A stretch of 64,000 nt of DNA from Stygiolobus azoricus (GCF_009729035.1 NZ_CP045483.1:620001-684000); one strand, 5' to 3'. Positions 23,343-33,042 are shown, counted from the stretch's first letter. Notes: generated by a model not told the origin, from the sequence alone. Numbers and translations: made by a program.

Positions 23343-25440
23343 TGCTATTAATTATCTCACCTAGCCTTTTATACACTTCTAAAGCTGAGGGTCTTTTTTC
23401 AGGATCTGGAGAAGTCATCTGCCTTATCAATTCTATCAAACGCTTGTCCACGTCCTCAACGGTTAGACTCTCATGGAATTTCACATAGAACTCTTTTGCC
23501 TTCTGGATAGAAGGCATTGGATCCTTATTTTGTTTGTAAAGTTGTTCGGCGTCATTAACCAAGTTTATTACTTCCCTAGGATTAAAGGGTTGTCTAGTCA
23601 GTAAAGTATACATTGTAGCTCCGAGAGAATATATATCCATGTAGAACTCTGCCCCTTTGTCATTAAATAAAGCCTCTACCTGATCTAATGGGCAATATTC
23701 GGGAGTATACTGTATGAACCTCTCGCCTCTCTTTCTAGCTGAACCTAAATCGCTTAGCTTAACTTTTACTTCTCCCTTAATTAGATTTTCGAAGACCTCC
23801 TTACCTGTCCTACCTGGAAACTTTGAGAACAAAATATTTGACGGTTTTACATCAAGATGTACGAAGCCCATTTCGTGGATAGATTTTAATGCTTTAGCAA
23901 CTTCATATCCTATAAACGCTACTATCTTCCACCATTGGTCGGAATAGTATACGTTATTATCGCCCATAAGGGATTTAGCACTACCTCCTTCCATATACTC
24001 CATAACCAAGATCGGTGGTTCCTTCATATAGGACAAAACGTCGCCTGAGAGAATCTTTTTCAAGCTGAAAGAATCTATCTTCGCGTCGACAAACTTAACT
24101 ATGTTTTCGCTTCTGTTAGACAAATCCCTTAGCTGTGAGTACTCGTTTACAAAGTCATAATAACTCGCGCTAGATGTAGATGGGGGCATAAGTATAGGAA
24201 TTTTAATTGCGTATTTTTTACTGTCTTTTTCACCTACCAAGACGTAGGCTGAACCTCCTTTACCTAAATATGATGTTATCCTATATCCGTAAAGTTCCTT
24301 CCCTATCCATACTTCTGGATTCCAATTATATTTTAAGTAATCTAATTTTAGAACCTCTATTTCTTTCATTATATTAACCAGTTTAGGAGAAGGAGAAATG
24401 TCTAAAGCTAACTCACCTACTTTTTCAGCTAAGTCGACGTCTTTTTCCTTTACAAACCTCAGATAATTAACTATGTCTTTCGTCGGAACTTGTTTCAATT
24501 CAAAGAAACATTCAGCAACTTTCTTATAATCCACTTCTAAGTAATTGATCTTATAAGGACGAAATTCCGGTAACTTTACGACAGCTATGCATAATTTCAT
24601 ATCTACTAACTTCTTATAAACTTCTGTTAGGTCACCCTCATATATTGAAGAAACTTTTTCAGCCAATCGTAAATCCTTTCTCTTAAACGCTTCTATGATA
24701 ATATTAGCTAAATCCTGCTGTGAAAAAACAAAACTCGTACTAACCGAACCAGAAAGACCAAACATTATGGAGATAGGTGAGACAAATAAATACGCTAACA
24801 TACTTCCTACAACAACACTTACAACCGATATGATAATATTAGTGAATCCGTGTATTAAGTAATCCTTTCTCATCAGATAGAGTACAAACGTGATAATTAC
24901 TACAGCATATGCAAGGTAAGCATACTTGCTCAGGGCTCCAAACAAATTTAACGCCCAAAGAGAAGGAGAGATATATACGGAGTAGAAAGCGAGAAATAGG
25001 ACTTGAGTAACAAAGTAAGGAATAGCTAAAGTGAAAACCCCACCTGGGTCGAAAGGTCTGTCATAAACAGAAAATATTAGCCCAGCGGATACCAACAGAG
25101 ATACCAGTAAGAAACCGTGAAAGAAGACAGAGAGTAAGACAACTACTACAAAACCTATTAGGGGAGAGAGTTTATTCTTGAATGAGAGAATAGAGAAGAT
25201 TAGCCCTAAGATAGGAACGAGAGTTCCGATAACGTTAACACTAGAGGCGAGAAGAGTAAATACTAAACCTGATAAAATAAGCCCTATCCCTAAGGTTCTA
25301 TAACTAGGTCTTATTCCGAGAGCTACAATAGGTGGAATAAACGAGACTCCTAATGTGAATGAACCACCCTTTATTACGTAGAGGATTATAGGTAGCGCAC
25401 CGAGATAAATCAGCATCTTACTAACTCTATATAAATCCAT
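23320..25440 (-). CDS. membrane-anchored Ser/Thr protein kinase with helical linker
   Basis: 706 residues. Residues 1-~225 contain about eight membrane helices; ~235-375 is an all-helical linker; ~383-690 is an eukaryotic-like kinase. Kinase motifs: G-loop LGKGGSAYV (~393), AIK lysine (~413), alpha-C Glu in FVNEYSQL, catalytic loop HLDVKPSN (H528, D530, K532), metal motif DLG (D564), and KRPSALEVYKRL near the end. The loop has HLD in place of HRD, so activation-loop phosphorylation is probably not needed. An insert near 640-665 looks like a TPR-like helix pair. Leads an operon with the PaREP1-like halves, methyltransferase and SRPBCC gene. Confidence 0.9.
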   Translation of the reverse strand: MDLYRVSKMLIYLGALPIILYVIKGGSFTLGVSFIPPIVALGIRPSYRTLGIGLILSGLVFTLLASSVNVIGTLVPILGLIFSILSFKNKLSPLIGFVVVVLLSVFFHGFLLVSLLVSAGLIFSVYDRPFDPGGVFTLAIPYFVTQVLFLAFYSVYISPSLWALNLFGALSKYAYLAYAVVIITFVLYLMRKDYLIHGFTNIIISVVSVVVGSMLAYLFVSPISIMFGLSGSVSTSFVFSQQDLANIIIEAFKRKDLRLAEKVSSIYEGDLTEVYKKLVDMKLCIAVVKLPEFRPYKINYLEVDYKKVAECFFELKQVPTKDIVNYLRFVKEKDVDLAEKVGELALDISPSPKLVNIMKEIEVLKLDYLKYNWNPEVWIGKELYGYRITSYLGKGGSAYVLVGEKDSKKYAIKIPILMPPSTSSASYYDFVNEYSQLRDLSNRSENIVKFVDAKIDSFSLKKILSGDVLSYMKEPPILVMEYMEGGSAKSLMGDNNVYYSDQWWKIVAFIGYEVAKALKSIHEMGFVHLDVKPSNILFSKFPGRTGKEVFENLIKGEVKVKLSDLGSARKRGERFIQYTPEYCPLDQVEALFNDKGAEFYMDIYSLGATMYTLLTRQPFNPREVINLVNDAEQLYKQNKDPMPSIQKAKEFYVKFHESLTVEDVDKRLIELIRQMTSPDPEKRPSALEVYKRLGEIINSNEGNTST

Positions 25441-25463
25441 TATGCAAAATTAATGAAATAAGG

Positions 25464-25471
25464 TATATAAA
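25464..25471 (-). promoter_or_regulatory. predicted TATA box of the kinase operon
   Basis: tttatata on the minus strand, 24-31 bases before the ATG at 25440; one of the strongest A/T boxes in the window. Confidence 0.55.
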
Positions 25472-25570
25472 TCTTCGTATGAATTAGTACATATTTTCTT
25501 ATTACTAAAATCACTATGTGAAAATCTATTGATTTATATAATTACTGTGATTCTCCAATAATTACATGCT

Positions 25571-25963
25571 TTATGTAATTCTTCGCTTTATTACTTCCTC
25601 TATCTTCTCAGGCTCCGGTATATCTTTGAGGATCTCTACTCCTTTTCTTCCCTTCAAAACTATATATATAGAACCACAATTAAACTTTCGTGCTAATAGA
25701 CCTTGGGATAGAAATCCATCCTCGATTTCACTATATTCTATCCTCTTTGTAGAGAGAAGGTTATGAACAACTATATACGTCTCCCCTATTTCGTAGTAAT
25801 TTAAATACTTAAGTAAAGAATAAAATAGTAGAAGAGAAAAAGAGATCAATAAGAAGACAATAAAGTTCTCTATCTTACTTACGTTTAAAAAGATAGAAAA
25901 AATCAGGATTAAAAGTGTTCCTTTAACTATTGTTTTTGAGATTTTTGGTCTAACAACCAGCAT
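25571..25963 (-). CDS. membrane protein with PH-like domain
   Basis: 130 residues. Two adjacent hydrophobic helices (residues ~13-50) are followed by ~70 residues of short strands with a terminal helix (PEKIEEVIKRRI), as in bacterial/archaeal PH-domain (bPH2) membrane proteins. No enzyme motif. It begins 37 bases inside the end of the peptide-transporter ATPase gene and is therefore the last gene of that operon; whether it modulates the transporter is unknown. Kinase promoter lies 100 bases downstream. Confidence 0.55.
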   Translation of the reverse strand: MLVVRPKISKTIVKGTLLILIFSIFLNVSKIENFIVFLLISFSLLLFYSLLKYLNYYEIGETYIVVHNLLSTKRIEYSEIEDGFLSQGLLARKFNCGSIYIVLKGRKGVEILKDIPEPEKIEEVIKRRIT

Positions 25964-26904
25964 GCTACTTTTCTACCACCAATCTCGAAAAGTGGAGGCT
26001 CCTCTTTTTTGCAAATATCCATTACATAAGGACATCTTGGATTAAATCTACAAGCCGGAGGAGGATTGATTAGCGAAGGTACTTCACCAGAAGGCGGAGT
26101 TAGTGCCTTCTTAGACAGTGTTGGCACTGAAGAAATCAAGCTTTGCGTATAGGGATGTTTAGGTGAAGATATTACTTCCTCTACTTGCCCTATTTCAACC
26201 AACTTCCCCGCATATAAGACTGCTACTCTGTCAGAAATGAATTTAGCCACACTTATGTTATGCGTAATAAACATATACGTTATATTTTTCTCCTTCTGCA
26301 ATTTAACCAGAAGGTTCAATATTTGAGCTTGAACTGAAACATCTAAGGCAGAAGTAGGTTCGTCCAACACTATAAATTCAGGAGACGTGATTATAGCCCT
26401 AGCGATAGCCACTCTCTGTAATTGCCCACCTGATAGTTCCCTAGGATACTTATTTGCTACGTATTCATAATCAAGTCCCACCTCTTCTAAAGTATTTCTA
26501 ACAGCTTTCAGCCTCTCCTCTTTTGGTAGTCTACGTGAGGCCTCTAAGAGAATATCTAAGATCTTCATTCTGGGATCTAAGCTCGATGCAGGATTCTGAA
26601 AAACCATTTGCACTTTTCCTCTAATCTTAGACAAATTCTCCTTAGTTACCTTTTCCCCTTTAAAGTATATTTCCCCCGACGTAGGAAGATCCAATGTAGC
26701 TAAAATCCTTCCTAATGTCGTTTTACCAGAACCCGACTCACCTACAACTCCCAATACTTCGCCACTATAAATCTCGAGGCTAATATCGTCAAGAGCTTTT
26801 ACGTAAATAGGTTTCTCACGGAGGATTTTCTCTATTAATCCTACCTTCTTTATCTCAAAGTATTTCTTTAAATGCCTCACTTCATATATGACATCTTTAC
26901 TCAT
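25927..26904 (-). CDS. oligopeptide ABC transporter ATPase (DppF/OppF)
   Basis: 325-residue ATPase powering dipeptide or oligopeptide import. Walker A is GESGSGKTT (about residue 56), Q-loop MVFQNPASSLDPR, signature LSGGQLQR, Walker B FIVLDEPTSALD, switch His in THNIS. After ~265 comes the Opp/Dpp C-terminal domain with a Cys-rich Fe-S-like motif: CRFNPRCPYVMDIC followed by CW, as in many OppD/F proteins. The GTG/ATG start overlaps the preceding ATPase gene by eight bases. Fourth gene of the B-C-D-F operon. Confidence 0.92.
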   Translation of the reverse strand: MSKDVIYEVRHLKKYFEIKKVGLIEKILREKPIYVKALDDISLEIYSGEVLGVVGESGSGKTTLGRILATLDLPTSGEIYFKGEKVTKENLSKIRGKVQMVFQNPASSLDPRMKILDILLEASRRLPKEERLKAVRNTLEEVGLDYEYVANKYPRELSGGQLQRVAIARAIITSPEFIVLDEPTSALDVSVQAQILNLLVKLQKEKNITYMFITHNISVAKFISDRVAVLYAGKLVEIGQVEEVISSPKHPYTQSLISSVPTLSKKALTPPSGEVPSLINPPPACRFNPRCPYVMDICKKEEPPLFEIGGRKVACWLLDQKSQKQ

Positions 26905-27856
26905 ATAACCAACACCTCACCTTTCGCCCTTTTACCTCAACCAACTCTGGTTCTTTCATTTTGCATTGTTCCATCACCCTATCGCATCTAGGGTTAAACT
27001 TACACCCCCTAGGTAAGACTAAAAAGGATGGAGGAGAACCTTCAATTGCTTTAAGTGCTCCGTCCCTTTTAGTTATAGTAGGTATACTTGATATCAAACC
27101 CTGAGTATAGGGATGTAAAGGATTTTTTACCACATCTTCTATGTTTCCGTCCTCCATTATTCTTCCTGAATACATCACCACCAGTCTGTCAGCTATAGCG
27201 TATACTAACGATATATCATGAGATATAAAGATTATAGAGATCTTCTCTTCATCTCGCAACTCCTTAAACAATTTTACTATCTGAGCTTGAATAGTTACGT
27301 CCAAAGCTGAAGTAGGCTCGTCTGCAATAAGGATCTTGGGTCTCAATATTAGAGCCATTGCTATTACGACCCTCTGAATTTGACCTCCAGAAAGTTGATG
27401 AGGGTATTTCTTTATGATCTCCTCAGGATCAGGTAACCTTACATCTTTTACCGCATTTAGTATAATTTCATTAGCCTCTTTTTCATCTACTCCGGGCTTC
27501 TTGACTTTTACAGCTTCTAATAACTGATCTCCTATTCTTTTTACTGGATTCAAACTATTAAGGGGATTTTGAAGGATCATGAATATGCCAGTTCCTCTTA
27601 CCTTAGTCATCTCCTTTTCATTCAATTTCACGAGGTCTTTACCCTGAAATATGATCGATCCTTTTTCTATAAATGAATTAGGAGGTAATAACCCTATAAT
27701 AGCGTGACCAAAAGTGCTCTTTCCAGAACCAGATTCTCCAACTATTCCTACAATTTCTCCTTCCTTTAACGAGAAGTTAATATTATGAAGAACTGTAAAC
27801 TTACCTACTAACGCCTTATATCCCACACTCAAATCATTAACTTCTAGTAAGCTCAA
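26897..27856 (-). CDS. oligopeptide ABC transporter ATPase (DppD/OppD)
   Basis: Second ATPase of the peptide importer, about 319 residues. Walker A GESGSGKST, Q-loop MILQNPLNSLNP, signature LSGGQIQR, Walker B ILIADEPTSALD, switch His in SHDIS, and the C-terminal Opp/Dpp tail with CKFNPRCDRVMEQC. Start: a longer frame goes back to 27961 but its first 35 residues lie inside the permease gene and are Cys/Arg-rich nonsense. The TTG at 27856 overlaps the permease TGA by one base pair set (TTGA) and has ggagggtgg just upstream, a strong Shine-Dalgarno sequence. Confidence 0.9.
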   Translation of the reverse strand: MSLLEVNDLSVGYKALVGKFTVLHNINFSLKEGEIVGIVGESGSGKSTFGHAIIGLLPPNSFIEKGSIIFQGKDLVKLNEKEMTKVRGTGIFMILQNPLNSLNPVKRIGDQLLEAVKVKKPGVDEKEANEIILNAVKDVRLPDPEEIIKKYPHQLSGGQIQRVVIAMALILRPKILIADEPTSALDVTIQAQIVKLFKELRDEEKISIIFISHDISLVYAIADRLVVMYSGRIMEDGNIEDVVKNPLHPYTQGLISSIPTITKRDGALKAIEGSPPSFLVLPRGCKFNPRCDRVMEQCKMKEPELVEVKGRKVRCWLYE

Positions 27857-28941
27857 TAAACCACCCTCCCGGAGATTACGTCTTGAATTCTGTCTCCAAG
27901 CAATATAAAACTGGTCACAATGATCACAATAACTAGAGATGGAAATACTGGATACCACCACGCTTGCGGTAATTCTTCAACTCCGTGAGACACCATCGAG
28001 CCCCATTCTGGAGTGTTAGGATTGAGCAATCCGATTCCCAAAAACGTTAAAGTCGAGTACGTCAGGATAACATTACCGAAGTCAAGAGCAGCATAGGCTA
28101 GAACAGCATCTATTACATTATGAACAACGTGCTTCGTGAGAATCTTCAACCTACCTAGACCAAGAAGTTTTGCTGCGTCAATATATTGCATATTTTTGAC
28201 TACTAATGTTTGACTCCTGAAAAGCCTTGCATAAGTAGCCCACCACGGTACCATTAAACCTATTATTGCACTAGTGAAAGACTCTCCCAATAAGACACTA
28301 ACTGCTATAACCAAAATCAAACCCGGTACTGCCAGAAACACATCAGTTATTCTCATTAACACTTCATCGACTATACCACCAAAATACCCAGATAATATTC
28401 CTATCACTCCCCCTATTAATATAGCTGATAATACTACAATCGTGGAAATCTCAGCATCAGAAGGAGTTGCGTACAAAACTCTTGATAAAATGTCCTCTCC
28501 GTTAGAGTTAGTGCCGAAAGGATGTGCAAATGACGGAGGTAGAAGAGCCATTGACGGGTTATACTGAAACGGATTATAAGGTAAGAACATATATGATAGT
28601 TTTACGTAAAGTATTTGTCCCGAGGCATATTCCAACAGTCCCTGAAATAAAGACCAAATGTAATAAACGAAAAGAATTATGAAGGCTACTAATGCAGGTT
28701 TACTTCTCAAAACTAGCCTTACTGTCTTATTCGTTAAAAAGAAAACTAGCGATAATGCAGCGACTGAGATCGTTATACTGAAGGTCGAGAACAGAACGTA
28801 AGGAACTAATGACAATATGTCGAAATGAACGGATCTTAGCGTTCCTTTGTTTGCATAATGTATGTATACTCCTATGTTTATTAAAAGATAAAGAGATAAT
28901 GCTATTATAACAAGTCTTTTCCACTCTTTTCTGAAGTTCAT
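27853..28941 (-). CDS. oligopeptide ABC transporter permease (DppC/OppC)
   Basis: 362 residues. N-terminal region with two to three helices and a soluble stretch (~100-150), then the five-to-six-helix BPD_transp_1 permease domain. The EAA loop reads DAAKLLGLGRLKILTKHVVHN (about residue 257-277), the ATPase docking site. NPSMALLPPSFAHPFGTNSNGEDILSR is the usual DppC loop (HPFGTD-like). The N-terminus is longer than in most DppC (~300 residues). Overlaps the DppB-like gene by four bases. The DppD start follows with a four-base overlap. Confidence 0.9.
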   Translation of the reverse strand: MNFRKEWKRLVIIALSLYLLINIGVYIHYANKGTLRSVHFDILSLVPYVLFSTFSITISVAALSLVFFLTNKTVRLVLRSKPALVAFIILFVYYIWSLFQGLLEYASGQILYVKLSYMFLPYNPFQYNPSMALLPPSFAHPFGTNSNGEDILSRVLYATPSDAEISTIVVLSAILIGGVIGILSGYFGGIVDEVLMRITDVFLAVPGLILVIAVSVLLGESFTSAIIGLMVPWWATYARLFRSQTLVVKNMQYIDAAKLLGLGRLKILTKHVVHNVIDAVLAYAALDFGNVILTYSTLTFLGIGLLNPNTPEWGSMVSHGVEELPQAWWYPVFPSLVIVIIVTSFILLGDRIQDVISGRVVY

Positions 28942-29969
28942 TGAACCTTCACCCGCGGATCTAATATACCATAAAGAAGATCCGCTACAAAGTTCGCTAC
29001 TATTACAGCAATTCCTACTATAATTGTAAAGTCTAGGACAGCAATATAATCTAGATTCTCTATTGCTTGAGTTATATAATATCCTATGCCCTGATAATCG
29101 AAAATGTCTTCGACCAGAACCGCCCCAGCTACTGAATAGCCAAAGAAGAGCGCTATTAGGGTTATTACTGGAATTAGACTATTCCTTAACGCAATCCTAT
29201 ATACCACATAACGTCTTGTAAGGCCTTTAGCTAAGGCTAGTTTAGTGTAATCCGATTCCATAGAGTCTATCATTGTAGCCCTAGTTACTCTTGTGAACAA
29301 GCCGAACGTAATTATAGCAATACTTAAGGAGGGTAGTATTGCATGTCTAACAGCGGATATAAAGTACGTCCAGTCTCCAGCAATTAACGCGTTAAGTATT
29401 GGAAAGTCTGTATAGTGGGGTGGAGAAGTGAGCAACTCATTTACTGGTTGTCCTGCGGGTAACAAATTTAGATAGTAAGCTATGACTAGTTGCAAAACAA
29501 TTGCAATGAAGAAGGGAGGGGAGGCCCACGTTATAATATACACTCCTTTAATTGTTTTGTCCTTCCACGTCCCCCTTGATGATGCTGCAACTGCACCACT
29601 GAGTACTCCGAGAATTGCCGCTAAAATATCACCGGGAATCACTATCTGAAGACTTATAGCAAGTTTAGGAACTAATAACGACAGTTCTGAAGTCTTATAT
29701 ATAGGATCTACACCCCAGTTTCCAGATAATATATCTTTAAGATAGTTCACGAACTGGACGTAAAGTGGCTCATCCAACCCATATTCCTTAATTATTTGTT
29801 GGATCTCCACGGGAGGAGCATGGGGGTTACCAGCATATATTCGGGCTAGCTGTGCAGGATTTGGTGCTGCTGCATGAATGAGGACGAACACGAAAAAGAT
29901 CAATAGAAGTATGGTGATAAAGCCGTTTATCATTCTCTTTATAGCAAATTTTATATAATCCGTCAGCAT
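28938..29969 (-). CDS. oligopeptide ABC transporter permease (DppB/OppB)
   Basis: 343-residue permease with six helices. The N-terminus (IKRMINGFITILLLIFFVFVLIH) and the soluble loop with YGLDEPLYVQFVNYLKDILSGNWG are diagnostic of DppB/OppB. The EAA loop reads DYTKLALAKGLTRRYVVYRIALRNS (about 237-261). First gene of the operon, divergent from the binding protein gene. A/T-rich boxes and a duplicated ccttaaat element lie in the gap between them. Confidence 0.92.
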   Translation of the reverse strand: MLTDYIKFAIKRMINGFITILLLIFFVFVLIHAAAPNPAQLARIYAGNPHAPPVEIQQIIKEYGLDEPLYVQFVNYLKDILSGNWGVDPIYKTSELSLLVPKLAISLQIVIPGDILAAILGVLSGAVAASSRGTWKDKTIKGVYIITWASPPFFIAIVLQLVIAYYLNLLPAGQPVNELLTSPPHYTDFPILNALIAGDWTYFISAVRHAILPSLSIAIITFGLFTRVTRATMIDSMESDYTKLALAKGLTRRYVVYRIALRNSLIPVITLIALFFGYSVAGAVLVEDIFDYQGIGYYITQAIENLDYIAVLDFTIIVGIAVIVANFVADLLYGILDPRVKVQ

Positions 29970-29978
29970 AAACCTAAA

Positions 29979-30063
29979 CCCTTAAATTAAATCCCTTAAA
30001 TTGTTTATTAAACTTTCGCATAGTATATGAAAACTAACGAAAAAGTTAATTACTAGTTAAAAA
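29979..30063. promoter_or_regulatory. divergent promoter region of the peptide transporter
   Basis: Between dppB-like (minus) and dppA-like (plus). The nonamer cccttaaat occurs at 29979-29987 and 29993-30001, 14 bases apart, and provides minus-strand atttaaggg boxes ~20 and ~32 bases before the ATG at 29969. For the plus strand, gttaaaaag at 30055-30063 is about 25 bases before the ATG at 30083. No other structure seen. Confidence 0.4.
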
Positions 30064-30082
30064 GATGCTTATACTGATTACT

Positions 30083-32125
30083 ATGAAAAGTAAAAAGAAG
30101 TTAGGTCTTTCAAAAACTGCTATTATAGGAATAATAATAGTAATTTTAATCATAGCAATAGCAGCTGGAATATTTTTAACAACACGGCATCCTAGTACTA
30201 CAACATCAACAACTACAATGCCTTCTACCAGTACTACAACATCAACAACTACAACCTCTACAACATCAATAAGCACAACAACTTCACCAACAATGGTTGC
30301 ACTTTCACCTCCAAATTCAAGCGTACTAATTGACGAGTCTCAAACCGCTCCACCGGATGCTTTAGATCCCGCTACAGGTTTCTATGTACAAGACGGTCCA
30401 TTATTCACAGCGTTATTCCAAGAGTTAGTTGAGTTTAACGGAAGTAACTTCCACCAAGTAGTTCCAGTAATAGCCCAAAACTATTCTACCACAAACTACG
30501 AGAACTATACGTTCTTTATTAGACCAGATGTATACTTCCCAGATGGAGTACAAGTAAATGCCTCAATAGTTTGGTTCTCTTTCTATAGGACTATATTAAT
30601 GGGTCAAGGACCAGGTGTAGCTAATTATATAGGACTATTATTCAATTCTACAGTTTACGGACAGACTGGCTATGCAATTCCTTGGGGAGTTAATAATGCA
30701 ATTCAAAATGCTACTGGTTTACCCACTGCGAAAAACTATACACTAACAGCTCATGTATTGGCTTCTATATTGTCCCACTTTAATGCAAATAACGCAACTA
30801 TTCAGAAGATAATGGAGTACCCATATCAGGCTGTCGTTGTTAAAGGACCTTACGAAGTCCAGATCAACGTGTTAGCTCCATACAAATTCTTCCTTTACGA
30901 CATTGCTTCATGGTGGGGTGCCATAGTGAACCCAGTATACATTGATGAACATGGAGGTGTACAGCCTAACTCACCTAACGCTTATATAGATGAAAACGGT
31001 ATGAACGGGACTGGTCCATACGTTATAGTAAAAGTTACTAGTGGGTTCAGCACAATAGTCTTAGAGAAAAACCCACACTATTGGGCTCAAAACGTATCTA
31101 ATATACCGGCTGTTGCACAGCCCGCTCATATACCGATAATAGAGATAAACTACGGTCTATCCCATGAACAGAGAGTAGAGGACTTCCTCACTAACAAAGC
31201 TCAGATGAGCTATGTGAGCATACCTTACTTATACCAGATACTTAATCAAAGCCCCTACAACTCAATACCAATTAATGAGACTTTCAGAAACTACGGAGCT
31301 ACACCTGGAGTCCTATACATCTCGATGAATATGATGAAGTTCCCCACTAACATAACAGACTTTAGACTAGCGATAGAGTATGCAATTAACTACCAGCAAT
31401 TACTAAGCATATTCAGTTATCAAGGACAAGATTTAGCAATTGAGTATTTAGGGCCAATTTCCCCCCAATTCCCTGGCTATTATAATCCAGACAACCTAAG
31501 TGAATATACTTACAACCCAGCATTGGCAATTAAATACCTAAACGAAGCCGGATATCAGGGAGACTTTTACGTAGTCTTACCTAATGGTACGGTAATAGGA
31601 AACCCGAATGGTAAACAACTACCTACATTGGATATATATGCAATAGCACCAGTTAATTTACTAGAGCAAAAAGAGCTTATGATAATAACTCAGGATTTAC
31701 AGCAAATAGGAATAAGTGTATCTACCACGTTCGTTCTACCGTCAGTAACAGATAGCTGGACAACTCCTAACGGAACGCCGGTTATGGTTAACCTGGGATG
31801 GTTCCCAGACTGGCCTGATCCGGTATACCAACAATTAATGCCATTAACAGACGTGCAATTTGGAGGAATATCTGGCAATTTAGCATGGGTAAATATTTCA
31901 ACCTTGCAGACAATGTATGAAACTTTACCGTTTATAACTAATACAACAGAGCAAGAACAGATGGTAGCACAAGCATATAACATTATATACCACGAAGCAC
32001 CTTACGTATGGTTACCGTTTCCAGACACTTACTACTTTGTACAGCCATATGTACAAGGATTCATATACGACCCATTTGTCGGATATTTCTATAACATGAT
32101 GTACTACTCTAATTCAAGCAGTTAA
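30083..32125 (+). CDS. peptide-binding protein of the ABC transporter (DppA/OppA, SBP_bac_5)
   Basis: Extracellular lipid-free binding protein, about 680 residues, that delivers peptides to the permease. Basic N-terminus, one membrane helix (IIGIIIVILIIAIAAGIF), then a ~35-residue linker of Ser, Thr and Pro, probably O-glycosylated as in Sulfolobales binding proteins, then the family 5 solute-binding domain with FDGxEFNA-like features (ETADPPDALDPATG, FLRPDV..DG, NGTGPYVI, LEKNPHYW). The C-terminus is the normal SBP end. ATG 30083 is preferred over 30065 because the A/T box fits it and it gives a typical MKSKKK start. Confidence 0.9.
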   Translation: MKSKKKLGLSKTAIIGIIIVILIIAIAAGIFLTTRHPSTTTSTTTMPSTSTTTSTTTTSTTSISTTTSPTMVALSPPNSSVLIDESQTAPPDALDPATGFYVQDGPLFTALFQELVEFNGSNFHQVVPVIAQNYSTTNYENYTFFIRPDVYFPDGVQVNASIVWFSFYRTILMGQGPGVANYIGLLFNSTVYGQTGYAIPWGVNNAIQNATGLPTAKNYTLTAHVLASILSHFNANNATIQKIMEYPYQAVVVKGPYEVQINVLAPYKFFLYDIASWWGAIVNPVYIDEHGGVQPNSPNAYIDENGMNGTGPYVIVKVTSGFSTIVLEKNPHYWAQNVSNIPAVAQPAHIPIIEINYGLSHEQRVEDFLTNKAQMSYVSIPYLYQILNQSPYNSIPINETFRNYGATPGVLYISMNMMKFPTNITDFRLAIEYAINYQQLLSIFSYQGQDLAIEYLGPISPQFPGYYNPDNLSEYTYNPALAIKYLNEAGYQGDFYVVLPNGTVIGNPNGKQLPTLDIYAIAPVNLLEQKELMIITQDLQQIGISVSTTFVLPSVTDSWTTPNGTPVMVNLGWFPDWPDPVYQQLMPLTDVQFGGISGNLAWVNISTLQTMYETLPFITNTTEQEQMVAQAYNIIYHEAPYVWLPFPDTYYFVQPYVQGFIYDPFVGYFYNMMYYSNSSS

Positions 32126-32180
32126 ATTCAATCAGTTTTTTTAATTTTAAATTTAAACATATAATGAAACTATAGAAAAG

Positions 32181-32591
32181 TTATTCGTTTCTAAGGAATT
32201 TTAAATTATAAGACAGATGTTCTAATATATGTCTCGGTTCTATTGGAATCGAAGTAAAAAGCCCTTTCTTCTCCACACCAATCATCACGTTTAAAGTTCT
32301 TGAGGTAACGCTAGACGATACGATAAAAGCGTACTTAATCTTTCCCCTAGTATCTTCCAAAAGATACTTAATTCCCTCACTTGAAGTAGATATTATAAGA
32401 TCAAATTTTTGTAACTCTTCTCCAACTTTTACATTTTCTACTGTTTCAAACGGGTATAAGAATACTATGTATTCATTTTCACTCTTCTTTTCAAAGAGAT
32501 GAAAATGCCATGTTAAGGGTATGAAGAGCTCTGCCTTCGATAATAATTTATAAACATATGATGAATATGGTAAATGTTCATTAACCCACAT
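32181..32591 (-). CDS. hypothetical protein
   Basis: Not recognised. 136 residues, soluble alpha/beta, with strands (NEYIVFLYPFETVENV, KYAFIVSSSVTSRTLNVMIGV) and a C-terminal helix (RHILEHLSYNLKFL). HFHLFEKK near residue 30 has two His but no clear metal motif. It overlaps the end of the small membrane protein gene by 11 bases, so the two are coupled and may form a membrane-associated pair. Confidence 0.6.
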   Translation of the reverse strand: MWVNEHLPYSSYVYKLLSKAELFIPLTWHFHLFEKKSENEYIVFLYPFETVENVKVGEELQKFDLIISTSSEGIKYLLEDTRGKIKYAFIVSSSVTSRTLNVMIGVEKKGLFTSIPIEPRHILEHLSYNLKFLRNE

Positions 32592-32961
32592 AATTCTTCA
32601 CTAATAATATTCCAGTTCCAATCAGTAATATAATATCGAGTAAGATAGCAGGATACACTTCTGGTATGATAGGCAATGGTTTGCCTAGTAATGGAGCTTT
32701 ATCAACGTGGGTATAAATTATTAAAAATGTATTAAATGTGAATAAAATAAAGAAAGGAAGGAGAAGTTTTCTTGTATTCGTTAATATCTCGTATGATGCA
32801 AACAAATACAAAGCTGCGTTAAAACCGAAATACTCTGAATATATAGCAAAGATTAAAGACGCATGACCTACTACACTCGAAGCTATTACTGCAGCACCAT
32901 AACCTACTATTAGATGAACTATAGACCATATTGCTGCTGAAACACCAACAATTATCCTCAA
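32581..32961 (-). CDS. small four-helix membrane protein
   Basis: 126 residues with four hydrophobic helices (~5-30, ~38-58, ~67-85, ~100-122). Charged residues occur only in the loops (NTRKLLLP, THVDKAP). No transport or enzyme motif. The C-terminal end overlaps the 136-residue gene. Unknown function; conserved hypothetical of Sulfolobales type. Confidence 0.6.
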   Translation of the reverse strand: MRIIVGVSAAIWSIVHLIVGYGAAVIASSVVGHASLIFAIYSEYFGFNAALYLFASYEILTNTRKLLLPFFILFTFNTFLIIYTHVDKAPLLGKPLPIIPEVYPAILLDIILLIGTGILLVKNYVG

Positions 32962-33042
32962 TATTTTTTCATTAACACTTCCTAATCGGTTGGGTATTAA
33001 GAGGAATTAGATCTAGATATTATTAAATTATTTCCCAACTCA

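Noticed and set aside
26897-27961. Longer DppD start at 27961
   Set aside because: The extra 35 residues lie in the permease gene and look random; TTG 27856 has a strong Shine-Dalgarno sequence and a TTGA overlap.
30190-30270. Repeated 25-base units with Ser/Thr codons, CRISPR-like at first glance
   Set aside because: They encode the Ser/Thr linker of the binding protein; spacers are absent and the frame is intact.
31690-31983. 97-codon minus-strand ORF in the binding protein gene
   Set aside because: Shadow ORF, no promoter or domain.
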